From contig CAVUYZ010000004.1 in assembly GCA_963745865.1 (NCBI GenBank), positions 248,001 through 312,000 of the forward strand: 64,000 nucleotides of DNA. The letters run 5' to 3'. The DNA comes from JAHEDH01 sp963745865 (GTDB lineage: Bacteria; Actinomycetota; Acidimicrobiia; Spongiisociales; ZC4RG35). The notes below the pieces were generated by a model, which was not told the DNA's origin, ran no database searches, and saw nothing but the letters and a program-made list of their open reading frames with translations. Of this stretch, positions 27,186 to 35,967 are shown in pieces (position 1 is the stretch's first letter; the number at the start of each line of letters is the position of its first letter). The translations under genes were made by a program, and so were the position numbers.

Positions 27186-27776
27186 ATGATCGCAGCACTC
27201 GTTCTCGCCGCCGGCGCCTCGCGTCGGCTCGGGCGACCCAAGCAACTCGAACCGTGGGGCCCGACGACGCTCCTTGGCCATGTGCTGGACCTCGTGGCCG
27301 GGTTCCCGGTCGACGAGTCGTGGGTCGTCATCGGAGCGAACGCCGACGAGGTGCTGACCGAAATCGGCGATCGGCCCATGGGCGTCGTGGAGAACCCCGA
27401 GTGGGAGGAGGGTCTGGCCTCGTCGCTCCGGGTCGGGCTGGACGCACTTGCTCAGTCGTCCAAAGCCGACGCTGCGCTCATCGTCCTGGGCGACCAGCCT
27501 GGTGTTCGACCCGATGTCGCCGTCGCGCTCATCGAGCGGCACCGGAGATCGAATCGGATGGCGATCGTCCCCAAGTACCGGTACTCGTGGGGTAACCCGG
27601 TTCTCGTTGATCGGGCACTGTGGCCGCGGCTGATGTCGTTGGAGGGTGATGAGGGGGCGCAGCGCCTGCTCAAGGCACATCCAGAGTGGGTCGACGAGGT
27701 GTGGTTCGACTCGCTCCCGCCGCGAGACATCGATACGCCTGCCGATGTCGATGAGCTCCGCCCGCGACACCCGTGA
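27186..27776 (+). CDS. Molybdenum cofactor nucleotidyltransferase (MobA/MocA-like)
   Basis: 196 aa NTP transferase. N-terminal LAAGASRRLGRPKQLEPWG is the nucleotide-binding loop (LAAGxSxRMGxxK), ALIVLGDQPGVRPD carries the metal-binding Asp, and GNPVLVDRALWPRLMSL and GDEGAQRLLKAH are typical of the MocA branch that makes molybdopterin cytosine dinucleotide, the cofactor of CoxL-type enzymes. Position at the end of the cox cluster agrees. Intact reading frame. Confidence 0.9.
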   Translation: MIAALVLAAGASRRLGRPKQLEPWGPTTLLGHVLDLVAGFPVDESWVVIGANADEVLTEIGDRPMGVVENPEWEEGLASSLRVGLDALAQSSKADAALIVLGDQPGVRPDVAVALIERHRRSNRMAIVPKYRYSWGNPVLVDRALWPRLMSLEGDEGAQRLLKAHPEWVDEVWFDSLPPRDIDTPADVDELRPRHP

Positions 27777-27886
27777 GCGTTTCGCACAGCTCTTAACCTG
27801 CTCGAAATACGCATCTTCGGGGTCCGTCTCGAACGGTGGGCATTATCTTCGGACAACGTCGTCACGTCTGGAGGAGAGGGAAGAGG

Positions 27887-28291
27887 ATGGCCACCATCGC
27901 CGACATTGGGGGGTTGGGCCCGAAGAATGCGACGAAGCTCCGAAAGGCTGGGGTGAGAACGACGGAGGGTCTCCTCAGGGTCGCGTCAACCTCTCGACAA
28001 CGGAAGGCACTGTCGGAAGCCACCGGGCTCTCGACCGGCCACATCCTCGAATGGGTGAAGCGAGCTGACCTGATGCGGGTCGTGGGTGTCGGCTCGGAGT
28101 ACGCAGATCTGCTCGAGACTGCTGGATGCGACACGGTGATGGAGTTACGCCGTCGGAATGCAGCGAACCTCAGCCTGGCGATGATCGAGATCAACGACGC
28201 CAAGCGGCTCGTGCGGCGTCTCCCCACCGAAGCGATGGTTCAAGCCTGGATCGACCAGGCGAAGGACATGGAGCCTGCTGTCAAGCGCTGA
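27887..28291 (+). CDS. Helix-hairpin-helix DUF4332-like protein
   Basis: 134 aa built of tandem helix-hairpin-helix units: IGGLGPKNATKLRKAGVRTT, LSEATGLSTGHILEWVKRAD, and VVGVGSEYADLLETAGCDTV. This is the DUF4332 pattern, related to DNA-binding HhH domains, of unknown role. GAGGAGAGGG upstream of ATG 27887 fixes the start; a TAGAG-like promoter is not obvious. Convergent with the HBHA-like gene across a shared terminator. Confidence 0.82.
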   Translation: MATIADIGGLGPKNATKLRKAGVRTTEGLLRVASTSRQRKALSEATGLSTGHILEWVKRADLMRVVGVGSEYADLLETAGCDTVMELRRRNAANLSLAMIEINDAKRLVRRLPTEAMVQAWIDQAKDMEPAVKR

Positions 28292-28316
28292 TCGGGCGGA
28301 TCAGGGGCTGACGAGA

Positions 28317-28346
28317 AAGAGGGTCCCTCGAACGAGGGACCCTCTT
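28317..28346. terminator. Bidirectional terminator
   Basis: AAGAGGGTCCCTCG and CGAGGGACCCTCTT form a perfect 14 bp stem with a 2-base loop (effectively 4), flanked by A-rich and T-rich bases, between two convergent genes. Confidence 0.85.
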
Positions 28347-28371
28347 CTCTGTGCCTACCTGAGGGAGGAGA

Positions 28372-28854
28372 TCAGGAGGCTTTGGCTGCTGCCGGCTTCT
28401 TGGCGGCTGGTTTCTTGGCGGCTGGTTTCTTGGCGGCCGGCTTTTTGGCTGCCGGCTTTTTGGCTGCCGGCTTTTTGGCGGCTGGTTTCTTGGCTGCTGG
28501 CTTGGGTGCCGTTGCCGGCTTGGCAGGTGCCGATGCCTCGGTCGCGGGCCGGAAGTTCGAGCGCCACGTGTTCACGAGATCCTCGAGCTGGTCGCGGAGC
28601 TTGTTGACCTGGGTCTGAACCTGATCGAAGTCGACTCGTGTGGTCAGATCGTCGATCGTCTTGGTGTCGGTGATCCGCTCGACGGTGGACTCGCCAGTCG
28701 TGGCCCAGTCGTCGATTCGCTTCTGGGCATCCTGTCCGAACGCCTTCATGTTCTCTTCGATCTTGGTACGGATTCCGTCGACCCGTGTCTGGGTGGACTT
28801 GGCCACGGCGACAGGTGCGCCGACCGCTGCGTACAGGTACTTCTTGGTTTCCAT
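28372..28854 (-). CDS. Heparin-binding hemagglutinin-like (HBHA) lysine-rich protein
   Basis: 160 aa. N-terminal YLYAAVGAPVAVAK segment, a long helical/coiled-coil middle (IRTKIEENMKAFGQDAQKRI, VDFDQVQTQVNKLRDQLEDL) and a C-terminal tail with seven PAAKK repeats. The architecture is that of mycobacterial HBHA, a surface or nucleoid-associated adhesin; the Lys-Pro-Ala tail binds sulfated sugars or DNA. The start ATG 28854 follows AGAGGAGAT. As in Mycobacterium (Rv0474-Rv0475), an XRE-type regulator gene sits directly upstream. In a probably free-living organism the role is more likely in lipid-body or nucleoid structure (inference). Confidence 0.82.
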   Translation of the reverse strand: METKKYLYAAVGAPVAVAKSTQTRVDGIRTKIEENMKAFGQDAQKRIDDWATTGESTVERITDTKTIDDLTTRVDFDQVQTQVNKLRDQLEDLVNTWRSNFRPATEASAPAKPATAPKPAAKKPAAKKPAAKKPAAKKPAAKKPAAKKPAAKKPAAAKAS

Positions 28855-28874
28855 GGTTCGATCTCCTCTGATCG

Positions 28875-29273
28875 TCATTCGTCTGATCCTTCCGCCGCCG
28901 CGCCTGCTTCGAGCAATGCCCGGTAGAGGTCGAGGATCACGTTCTTTTGTCTGGGTGTGAGGTTGCGGTCCGCTTCGATGGCGTCCACGACAGACGGAGC
29001 AGTCGGGCCGTCTTCGATCAGGCCAGCCCTCGTGTACAGCGTCTCGGCCGAGATCTCGAGCGCTCTGGAGAGTCGCTTGAGGATTTCAGCCGACGGATTG
29101 CGGATCCCGCGTTCGATCTGGCTGAGATACGGATTCGAGACTCCGGCACGGTCCGCCAGGCGTCGGAGAGAGAGGTTGGCCCGCTCCCGCTGTTCCCTGA
29201 TGAACGATCCAACGCCGTCCTCGACCGTCGCTGGGTCTGTGGCCTGGTCGTCTTGCTGCTTGCTTTTGCTCAC
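28875..29273 (-). CDS. XRE-family transcriptional regulator of the HBHA pair
   Basis: 132 aa. N-terminal helix-turn-helix: FIREQRERANLSLRRLADRA, GVSNPYLSQIERGIRNPS, AEILKRLSRALEISAETLY; C-terminal tail with TPRQKNVILDLYRALLEAGA. Ortholog-like to the Rv0474 regulator by sequence pattern and by position before the HBHA gene. GTG 29273 is the start nearest to the domain and lies just downstream of palindromic DNA (29277-29314) that could be its own operator. A frame error in the neighbouring VIT1 gene makes the two open frames appear fused; they are separate genes. Confidence 0.85.
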   Translation of the reverse strand: MSKSKQQDDQATDPATVEDGVGSFIREQRERANLSLRRLADRAGVSNPYLSQIERGIRNPSAEILKRLSRALEISAETLYTRAGLIEDGPTAPSVVDAIEADRNLTPRQKNVILDLYRALLEAGAAAEGSDE

Positions 29274-29276
29274 AAC

Positions 29277-29314
29277 TGCAATATATCGCAAGCTGCTAAC
29301 TATTGCAAGCGAAA
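29277..29314. promoter_or_regulatory. Palindromic AT-rich operator candidate upstream of the XRE gene
   Basis: TGCAATATATCGCA (29277-29290) is a near-perfect palindrome, and TGCAATA at its left end is repeated inverted as TATTGCA about 24 bases on. This is the most AT-rich patch for kilobases and covers the presumptive promoter of the XRE-HBHA operon; autoregulation is inferred. Confidence 0.5.
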
Positions 29315-29344
29315 CACAAAGCCAGCTAGCAGTCGATGTCGACG

Positions 29345-30068
29345 CTACAACGTCGTGCCGACGAGGGCGCCGATGGCGTACGCAGCCAATCCCGCCGATT
29401 CCGGCGATCACGAGGTTCTCCAGGCCCGCCAGCCACACGTTGGTGCGTGTCACCGCGGTCTTCGCAGCTCCGACGCCGAACAGACCGAGGGCTGCGAAGA
29501 CCGACGCCCAGAGCAGCCCGGTGCTCGGGCTCGTCACGAACAGGAAGGGCACCACGGATGGCAGTGAGCCGCCGACGAACAAGAGGGCCGAATAGAACAT
29601 CGCCTTGTACGGAGAGCGACGCTCGGAGTCGATGACGCCGAACTCCAATGCCTTCATCGAGTTCAACAGCGCCGTGTCGGACCGGTCGAACGCCGCGACA
29701 ACCCCGTCGAGGTCCTCGGCGTGAACCCCCATGTCCTCGAAGATCTCGCGAAGCTGGGTGAGCTCCAGCTGCCGGTGGTCGCGAATGTGGACGCGCTCGA
29801 GCGCAAGCTCGGACTCGAGGACCTCGTCCTGTGACTTCGTCGCCAGGTACTCGCCCGCACCCATCGAGATCGATCCCGCCACCGCTCCCGCGACGACCGT
29901 GAGAACGATCTGCGCGGTGGTGAGACCTCCTCCGACCACGCCCGCGACCAGCAGGAACATCGACACCAGTCCGTCGTTCACGCCGAGGATGATGTCGCGC
30001 CAGTACTGACGGGACTGTCCCACATGCGGCTGGTAGGTCGGGGGTGTCTCTGATTCTCGGGTTGACAC
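29345..30068 (-). CDS. VIT1/CCC1 family metal transporter (frameshifted near 29386)
   Basis: Membrane transporter for Fe2+/Mn2+. Family motifs: DIILGVNDGLVSMFLLVAGV in the first helix, VAGSISMGAGEYLATKSQ in the second, a cytoplasmic metal-binding helical domain (HIRDHRQLELTQLREIFED), and three C-terminal helices from SPYKAMFYSALLFVGGSLPS. After NLVIAGIGG an extra G shifts the frame; corrected it ends AYAIGALVGTTL and stops at 29345. About 241 aa. GTG 30068 lies 7 bases after TACACT, a leaderless start. Divergent from the DAHP synthase gene. Confidence 0.85.
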
Positions 30069-30075
30069 TGCGGCA

Positions 30076-30081
30076 AGTGTA
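30076..30081 (-). promoter_or_regulatory. Putative -10 hexamer, leaderless start of the VIT1-like gene
   Basis: TACACT on the minus strand, 7 bases before GTG 30068. Confidence 0.45.
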
Positions 30082-30156
30082 CCGATGGTGCGGTGGAGCC
30101 TTCGGATCCGACCGTCCGCCAGGGTCCTATCCTTGGCGGCCGACCAAGAGGATTAC

Positions 30157-31185
30157 GTGAGTTCGATGATCATCGTCATGAAGCGGGACGCGAATGCCGC
30201 CCAGATCGAGGTAGTGGTAGAGCGGTTGAAGGCCGTCGGGAGTGAAGCCCATGTGTCGCAGGGGCAGTTCCGGACGGTGATCGGCGCTCTCGGCGACAGG
30301 GACGCCATTCAGCAGATCCCCTGGGAGGCGATCGATGGCGTCGAGCGTGCGGTGCCCGTCTTGAAGACGTTCAAATTCGTCAGCCGCGACTTCCAGCCGG
30401 AGAACACTGTGATCGACGTCAGGGGTGTCCCCGTCGGCGCAGCAGACCAGTTCATCGCCATCGCCGGGCCATGCGCGGTCGAAAGCCGGGATCAACTCTT
30501 CCGCACCGCAGAAGCCGTGCAGAAGGCCGGTGCCCGGATCCTGCGAGGCGATGCCTTCAAACCGCGGACTTCGCCCTACGCCTTCCAGGGTCTCGCCGAG
30601 AAGGGCCTTCAGCTGATGGCCGAGGCGAGGGAAGAGTTCGACATGCCGTTCGTCGCCGAGGTCCTCGATCCGAGAGATGTTCGCGTTGGTCGCCTCATAC
30701 GCCGACATCCTGCGGGTCGGGACGCGAAACATGTCCAACTTCACGCTGCTCCAGGAAGTCGGTCGGCAGCCCAAGCCGGTGCAGCTGAAGCGCGGCTTCA
30801 CCGCCACGCTGGAGGAATGGCTCAACGCGGCCGAATACGTGTTCAAGGAGGGCAACCACCAGGTGATCATGGTGGAGCGGGGCATCCGAACATTCGAGAC
30901 AGCCTCACGGAACACCCTGGACATCACGGCTGTGCCGCTCCTGAAAGGGACTGTCGCATCTTCCGGTGTTCGTCGACCCGTCACACGCCGGCGGCAGGCG
31001 TGAACTCGTCGCGCCGCTGGTCTCGGGCCGCGGTGGCAGTCGGAGCGGATGGGCTGATGGTCGACGTCCATCCGACGCCAGACACGGCACTCGTCGACGG
31101 AGCACAGGCGTTGCTGCCTTCGGAGTTTGCAGAGATGATGGACTCTGTGCGAGCCATTGCCACCGCCATCGGGCGGAACGCCTGA
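30157..31185 (+). CDS. aroF: DAHP synthase, AroF-I/KDPG-like type with N-terminal ferredoxin-like domain (frameshifted)
   Basis: First enzyme of the shikimate pathway (PEP + erythrose-4-phosphate). N-terminal regulatory fold MIIVMKRDANAAQIEVVVER as in Thermotoga-type enzymes, then the barrel: IAGPCAVESRDQL, ARILRGDAFKPRTSPYAFQG, RVGTRNMSNFTLLQEVGR, KPVQLKRGF, HQVIMVERGIRTFE, VFVDPSHAGGRRELV and ADGLMVDVHPTPD. Three +1 indels (about 30682, 30943, 31020) split it; corrected it is one 340 aa frame. AAGAGGA supports GTG 30157. tyrA follows by 6 bases, so DAHP and tyrosine synthesis are probably cotranscribed. Confidence 0.88.
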   Translation: MSSMIIVMKRDANAAQIEVVVERLKAVGSEAHVSQGQFRTVIGALGDRDAIQQIPWEAIDGVERAVPVLKTFKFVSRDFQPENTVIDVRGVPVGAADQFIAIAGPCAVESRDQLFRTAEAVQKAGARILRGDAFKPRTSPYAFQGLAEKGLQLMAEAREEFDMPFVAEVLDPRDVRVGRLIRRHPAGRDAKHVQLHAAPGSRSAAQAGAAEARLHRHAGGMAQRGRIRVQGGQPPGDHGGAGHPNIRDSLTEHPGHHGCAAPERDCRIFRCSSTRHTPAAGVNSSRRWSRAAVAVGADGLMVDVHPTPDTALVDGAQALLPSEFAEMMDSVRAIATAIGRNA

Positions 31186-31191
31186 GTCGGG

Positions 31192-32232
31192 ATGAGGACA
31201 GCAGCCGTCGTTGGTACGGGTCTCATCGGATCTTCGATCGGCATCGCCCTCAGGACCCAGGGTTGGACCGTTTCGGGATGGGACCCCGACACCGCGTCAC
31301 GCGACGGAGCCCGCTCGGTGGGCGCAGTCGATCATTCCACCGACACGATGGACGACGCCTTGGTCGATGCCGAACTCGTGGTGCTCGCGGGGCCAACCGG
31401 TGCAACCATCGAGACGCTCCGGACCCTCGAGACCGATGCTCTCGTGATCGACGTGGCCGGGGTGAAGGCGCCCATCGTGTCCGCTGGCGCGGCGCTCCCG
31501 CACTTCGTCGGGACACATCCCATGGCCGGCTCCGAATCGTCGGGGCCGGCGGCGGCTTCAGGGTCGTTGTTTCGCGGTGCCTCCTGGGTCGTGGTGTCCG
31601 ACGGAGCGACCGAGAGTGATATCGCCCGAGTGTCGACCGTCATCGAGTCGCTGGGTGCCACCCCCGTCGTGATGACGGCGGCGGAGCATGATGCTGCTGT
31701 CGCTCTCGCCAGCCACCTTCCTCATCTGACGGCGGGAGCGCTCGTCGACGCGGTCGCTTCCAGTCCTGCTGCGCTTTCCCTCGCAGCCGGAGGATTTCGA
31801 GACCTCACACGCGTGGCGATGTCGCAGGCCGATTGGTGGCCCGACGTTCTCCACGAGAACCGAGAGGCGGTGATCGATGTCGTGCGTACCCTCGCCCGCC
31901 GGCTCGAGGAGATCGTCGCCGATCTCGAGAGCGGCGAGCGGTCGCTGCTGCGGGACCGGCTGTCCGCGTCTGCGGAGGTCCGGCGTTCGATGGCAGCGCC
32001 GGTGGCGACCGTGCGGCTCGTGCTCGAAGATCGTCCGGGCCAGATGGCCCTCGTGGGAGCAGCGCTCTCTGCGTCGGGCGTGGATCTCCGCGATCTGCAG
32101 CTCCGGCACGCCGTGCATGGCGGAGGAGGCGTTCTGACGCTGAGCGTTCGGCCCGATGAAGCCGCCACGCTCGAGCACTCGCTCAGGATGCAGGGGTTTC
32201 AGTTGTTGGATCGGGCGGGGGAGTCCTCATGA
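31192..32232 (+). CDS. tyrA: Prephenate dehydrogenase with ACT domain
   Basis: NAD(P)-dependent conversion of prephenate to 4-hydroxyphenylpyruvate. Rossmann motif VVGTGLIGSSIGIALRTQGW, catalytic region FVGTHPMAGSESSGPAAAS, HDAAVALASHLPHL (catalytic His) and GGFRDLTRVAMSQADWW, followed by a helical dimerisation domain and a C-terminal ACT domain (VRLVLEDRPGQMALVGAAL) likely to bind tyrosine. 346 aa, intact. Downstream end overlaps the convergent amidohydrolase gene by 50 bases. Confidence 0.95.
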   Translation: MRTAAVVGTGLIGSSIGIALRTQGWTVSGWDPDTASRDGARSVGAVDHSTDTMDDALVDAELVVLAGPTGATIETLRTLETDALVIDVAGVKAPIVSAGAALPHFVGTHPMAGSESSGPAAASGSLFRGASWVVVSDGATESDIARVSTVIESLGATPVVMTAAEHDAAVALASHLPHLTAGALVDAVASSPAALSLAAGGFRDLTRVAMSQADWWPDVLHENREAVIDVVRTLARRLEEIVADLESGERSLLRDRLSASAEVRRSMAAPVATVRLVLEDRPGQMALVGAALSASGVDLRDLQLRHAVHGGGGVLTLSVRPDEAATLEHSLRMQGFQLLDRAGESS

Positions 32233-33382
32233 GTGCGATCAGCGAATGCAATCCAACCGTCAGCCCGACTTCGAGAGCACCTTCGTCGAGAAGGAACGAC
32301 GCGGAGTGAAGATCGGTGCTCGCATCGTTCTCCGCACATCCGAGGCGGAGCAGGGCCCCCGGAGCGCAGTCGAGGTATCGAGCGAAGTCCTCGGCACCCA
32401 TGCTCACATGGGTGGGGGTCGGGCACAGCGGTCCCATCGACGCCATGGTCGCCGTTTCGGAAATCGAGATCACGTCAGGGTTGTTGACCACCGGCGGGAG
32501 GCCCCGCTGATAATGGACGATTCCGCTGGCACCGAACGGCGCGATGATCTCTCCCACCAGCTTGTCGATCATCGAAGGGATGTCGTCCCAGATCGATCGG
32601 TCGGCGGTTCGCACCGTGCCGGACAGTTCCGCGACGGTTGGGATCACATTGTCGGCCGTCCCCGCATTGACCTTGCCGAACACCACGACGAGGGGTGATC
32701 TGGCGTCGATCCGCCGTTGGAGCAACGACGGGAGGTGGGTGATCACGTGCCCAGCGGCCCCGACGAGGTCAACCGTCTTGTGTGGCCGTGCGGTGTGCCC
32801 GCCGGGACCCTCGAGAGTGATGTAGAACCGGTCCGCCGACGATGTGATCGCTCCCGGTCGGAAGCCGACCATGCCGGTCCGCAGCGACGGGTCGACATGG
32901 AACGCGAGAATCGACCCGACCCCGTCCATGACGTTCTCGCGGATCATGTCGCGGGCGCCGCCCGGGAACGACTCTTCGGCGGGTTGGAAGAGGACACGGA
33001 GGCTGCCGGGTAGCTCGAGCCTCGATGCGGCGATGGCGATGCCGAGGGCGATGGCAGCGTGGGCGTCGTGTCCACAGGCGTGCATCAGGCCCGGAGATCG
33101 CGAAGCGAATGGGAGACCGGCCGGCTCGGAGATCGGCAGTGCGTCGATGTCGGCTCGGAACGCCACCCGAGCGCCTCCCGCTCCGATGTCGGCGGTGAGG
33201 CCCGTCTTCGGGGTGCGTGCCCTCGGCTCGATCCCGGCGTCGCGGAGCGCTGACGTCAGACGTTCGGTTGTGGCGAACTCCTGGTGGGAGAGCTCGGGAT
33301 CCTGGTGGATGGCTCGGCGCGTCTCGACGACGAGGGGAAGCACGTCGGCCACCACGCGTTCGATGTCGGTGGTAGAGGCCAT
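32183..33382 (-). CDS. M20D-family amidohydrolase
   Basis: Metal-dependent hydrolase of N-acyl amino acids or hippurate-like amides. Metal ligands sit in LMHACGHDAHAAIALG and PAEESFPGGARDM; GGHTARPHKTVDLVGAAGHV is the dimerisation-domain His motif, GTADNVIPTVAELSGTVRT is conserved in the family. 399 aa. ATG 33382 follows TAGACT at 9 bases, and no Shine-Dalgarno is seen. Substrate unknown. Confidence 0.9.
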   Translation of the reverse strand: MASTTDIERVVADVLPLVVETRRAIHQDPELSHQEFATTERLTSALRDAGIEPRARTPKTGLTADIGAGGARVAFRADIDALPISEPAGLPFASRSPGLMHACGHDAHAAIALGIAIAASRLELPGSLRVLFQPAEESFPGGARDMIRENVMDGVGSILAFHVDPSLRTGMVGFRPGAITSSADRFYITLEGPGGHTARPHKTVDLVGAAGHVITHLPSLLQRRIDARSPLVVVFGKVNAGTADNVIPTVAELSGTVRTADRSIWDDIPSMIDKLVGEIIAPFGASGIVHYQRGLPPVVNNPDVISISETATMASMGPLCPTPTHVSMGAEDFARYLDCAPGALLRLGCAENDASTDLHSASFLLDEGALEVGLTVGLHSLIALMRTPPPDPTTETPAS

Positions 33383-33519
33383 GAAGGGGTCAGTCTACGC
33401 GGCCCCGGTGCGACCCCCGAAGCCGGAGGGGCCGTGGTGGCCGGCTCGTGGGCCTCGAGACGCGCTTCCTGCGGGCACATTGTCTGTGCCAGGGGTTCAT
33501 CGCGAGCGGGGACAAGACC

Positions 33520-33525
33520 TACGCT
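33520..33525 (+). promoter_or_regulatory. Putative -10 hexamer, leaderless start of nadE
   Basis: TACGCT, 7 bases before ATG 33533. Confidence 0.45.
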
Positions 33526-33532
33526 TCCCGGC

Positions 33533-35174
33533 ATGACTCTCCGTGTGGCAGGTGCACAGATCGATCTCACCGTCGGCGACCTCGCCGGGAACGAGGCCCG
33601 GATCATCGAGGCGATGGAGTGGGCCCAATCGGAGCAGGCCGATTGTCTGGTCCTCCCGGAGTTGGCCGTCACCGGGTACCCGCCCGAGGATCTGCTGCTC
33701 CGACCTTCGTTCATCGATGACAACATCGACGTCGTCCGTCGTCTCGCCCGCCGTTCGGGCTCGATGACGACGATCGTCGGGTTTGTCGACCATGCGTCAT
33801 CGGGAGGCGGTGACGCCGTCGATCGGCGGATCGCAAACGCCGTGGCGCTGATCGCGAACGGCGAGATCATGGGCATCTACCACAAGGTGCATCTCCCCAA
33901 CTACGGGGTGTTCGACGAGGACCGCTATTTCGTCCAGGGCACGGATCCCGATCGGGTCTGGGACATCGCAGGAACGCCGGTCGGAGTCTCGATCTGTGAG
34001 GACATCTGGCTGGCGGACGGACCGGCCCGCGCCCAGTCCTCAGCCGGGGCGAGGGTGCTGCTCAATGTCAATGCGTCTCCGTTTCACAGAGGGAAGGCCG
34101 CCGAACGCGAAGAGATGCTTGCGGCGAGAGCGCGGGCTGCGGGGGCCCCGGTGGTCTACGTCAACGTCGTCGGTGGTCAGGATGAACTGGTGTTCGATGG
34201 CGCCAGCGTCGTGATCGACGCCCACGGGACGGTCTTGCACCGGTCGCCGCAGTTCTCCGAAGACAGGTTCGTGGTCGACGTCCCGATCGGCGAGGAGCCC
34301 GGCGTGGCAGGGACACCGACGATCGTTGCTCGGTGACACCGAGGAGATCTACTCGGCGCTCGTCATGGGACTGGGCGACTACTGCCGCAAGAACGGCTTC
34401 GATCGGGTCGTCGTCGGCCTCTCCGGTGGCATCGATTCGGCGTTGACGGCCGCAATCGCCGCCGACGCCCTCGGACCCCAGAACGTCTGGGGTGTAGCGA
34501 TGCCATCCAGGTACTCATCTGAGGGATCGGTGTCAGATGCGAAGGCCTTGGCGGCAAACCTCGGACTCCGGTTCGACATCATTCCGATGGACGCGATCTT
34601 CTCGGAGTATCTCGAAGCGCTCGGCCCGGTGTTCGCTGGAACCGAAGAGGGCGTCGCCGAGGAGAACATCCAGTCGCGGATCCGAGGAGCCCTGTTGATG
34701 GCGATCTCGAACAAGCATGGCCCGATGGTGGTCGCGACAGGCAACAAGAGTGAGATGGCTGCGGGGTATGCCACGTTGTACGGGGACATGGCTGGTGGCT
34801 TCGCAGTGTTGAAGGACGTGTTCAAGACGGTGGTGTACGACCTGGCCCGATGGCGGAACCGCGACGGCGAAGCGATCCCCGAGTCGACGATCACGAAACC
34901 GCCGTCGGCCGAACTGCGCCCTGATCAGAAGGACTCCGATTCGCTTCCGCCCTACGAGGTGCTCGACGCCATCCTCGAGCGGTACATCGAAGACGACCTC
35001 GGTCCCGCGGAGATCATCGCCGAGGGTTTCGACCCCGAGCTCGTCAGGCGCATAGCCAGGATGGTCGACCGAACCGAGTACAAGCGACGGCAGGCTGCTC
35101 CGGGGGTCAAGATCACCACCAAGGCGTTCGGGCGCGATCGCCGGCTCCCGATCACCAATCACTACCGCCCGTGA
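33533..35174 (+). CDS. nadE: Glutamine-dependent NAD+ synthetase (frameshifted at about 34330)
   Basis: Amidates nicotinate adenine dinucleotide to NAD+. N-terminal nitrilase-like glutaminase domain: catalytic Glu in LVLPELAVTGYPPEDLLL, Lys in GIYHKVHLPNYGVFDEDR, Cys in VGVSICEDIWL. C-terminal ATP-pyrophosphatase synthetase domain: VVVGLSGGIDSALTAAIAAD, MPSRYSSEGSVSDA, VVATGNKSEMAAGYATLYGD and the closing KRRQAAPGVKITTKAFGRDR. The linker is interrupted by a +1 indel, giving an apparent stop in the first part; corrected product is about 546 aa. Stop overlaps the next gene (GTGA). Confidence 0.9.
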
Positions 35175-35955
35175 TCCTGGTCGACGGCAACCCGCGGGCA
35201 CCGTTCCGGCGACCGATTCCTCGGTTCTCAGAGGCGACGGGGTGTTCGAAGCACTCAGGACCTTCGACGGTGTCCCCTTCGCCCTGGACGAACATCTCGA
35301 TCGGCTCGACGCCAGTGCTGCCCTGATGGAGCTGATTCCTCCACCTCGCGAGCTCGTCACTTCGTGGGTTCGACGGGTCGCGATCGCCGACGGTCCTGGT
35401 CTCGTCAGGATCGTTCTGACGAGGGGAGACACGACGACGCCCTCGCGAACGATCGTTCTCTCTCAGTCGGTCCCGTCGACGCCGTCACCATTCACGGTCA
35501 CGCCGGTTGTTGCTCCCTGGCACCCTGCCGGCAGGCCGTGGCGTCTCGCCGGCGCCAAGACGCTGTCGTACGCGCCGAACCTCGATGCCACCCGTCAGGC
35601 ACAGGCCCTGGGTTACAGCGACGCGCTCCTCATCGATGACCACGGGATCGTGCTCGAAGGACCGACGTTCTCGGTGGCATGGATTCGGGACGGCGTCATG
35701 GAGACTCCGGGCCTCGACCTCGGGATCCTGGCGTCGATCACACGGCGGCAGGTGCTCGACCTCGCATCGGACATCGGTGTCGAGACCCGCGAGGGTCGGT
35801 TCGAGATCACGGGGTTGGAGACGGTCACCGATCTCATGGCGATCTCGACCGTGAAGCAGGTCACGCCGGTCGCCGGCTGTGGATCGCTCGAGCCGTCGAG
35901 TACCGGACTCGATACGCGTCTCAGGGAGGCGTTCCTGACCAGGTTCGGTCGGTAG
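35171..35955 (+). CDS. Class IV PLP aminotransferase / aminodeoxychorismate lyase family (frameshifted)
   Basis: Fold-type IV enzyme of about 261 aa. N terminus VILVDGNPRAP, then after a missing G near 35203 DSSVLRGDGVFEALRTFDGV, FALDEHLDRLDASA, the PLP lysine in LAGAKTLSYAPNLDATRQA, DALLIDDHGIVLEGPTFSV and ITRRQVLDLASDIGVETREG. Best matched to 4-amino-4-deoxychorismate lyase or D-amino acid/branched-chain aminotransferases; motifs visible do not settle which. GTG start overlaps the nadE stop. A palindrome GAGGCCTGGCCTC follows at 35958-35970 before the convergent lhgO gene. Confidence 0.82.
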
Positions 35956-35967
35956 CGAGGCCTGGCC

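Noticed and set aside
28390..28500. Short tandem repeats resembling a CRISPR array
   Set aside because: They are 15-base repeats without unique spacers and encode the PAAKK tail of the HBHA-like protein.
30157..31185. Programmed ribosomal frameshifting in the DAHP synthase and similar genes
   Set aside because: No slippery heptamer plus pseudoknot recurs, and about thirty unrelated genes are affected; sequence errors are more likely.
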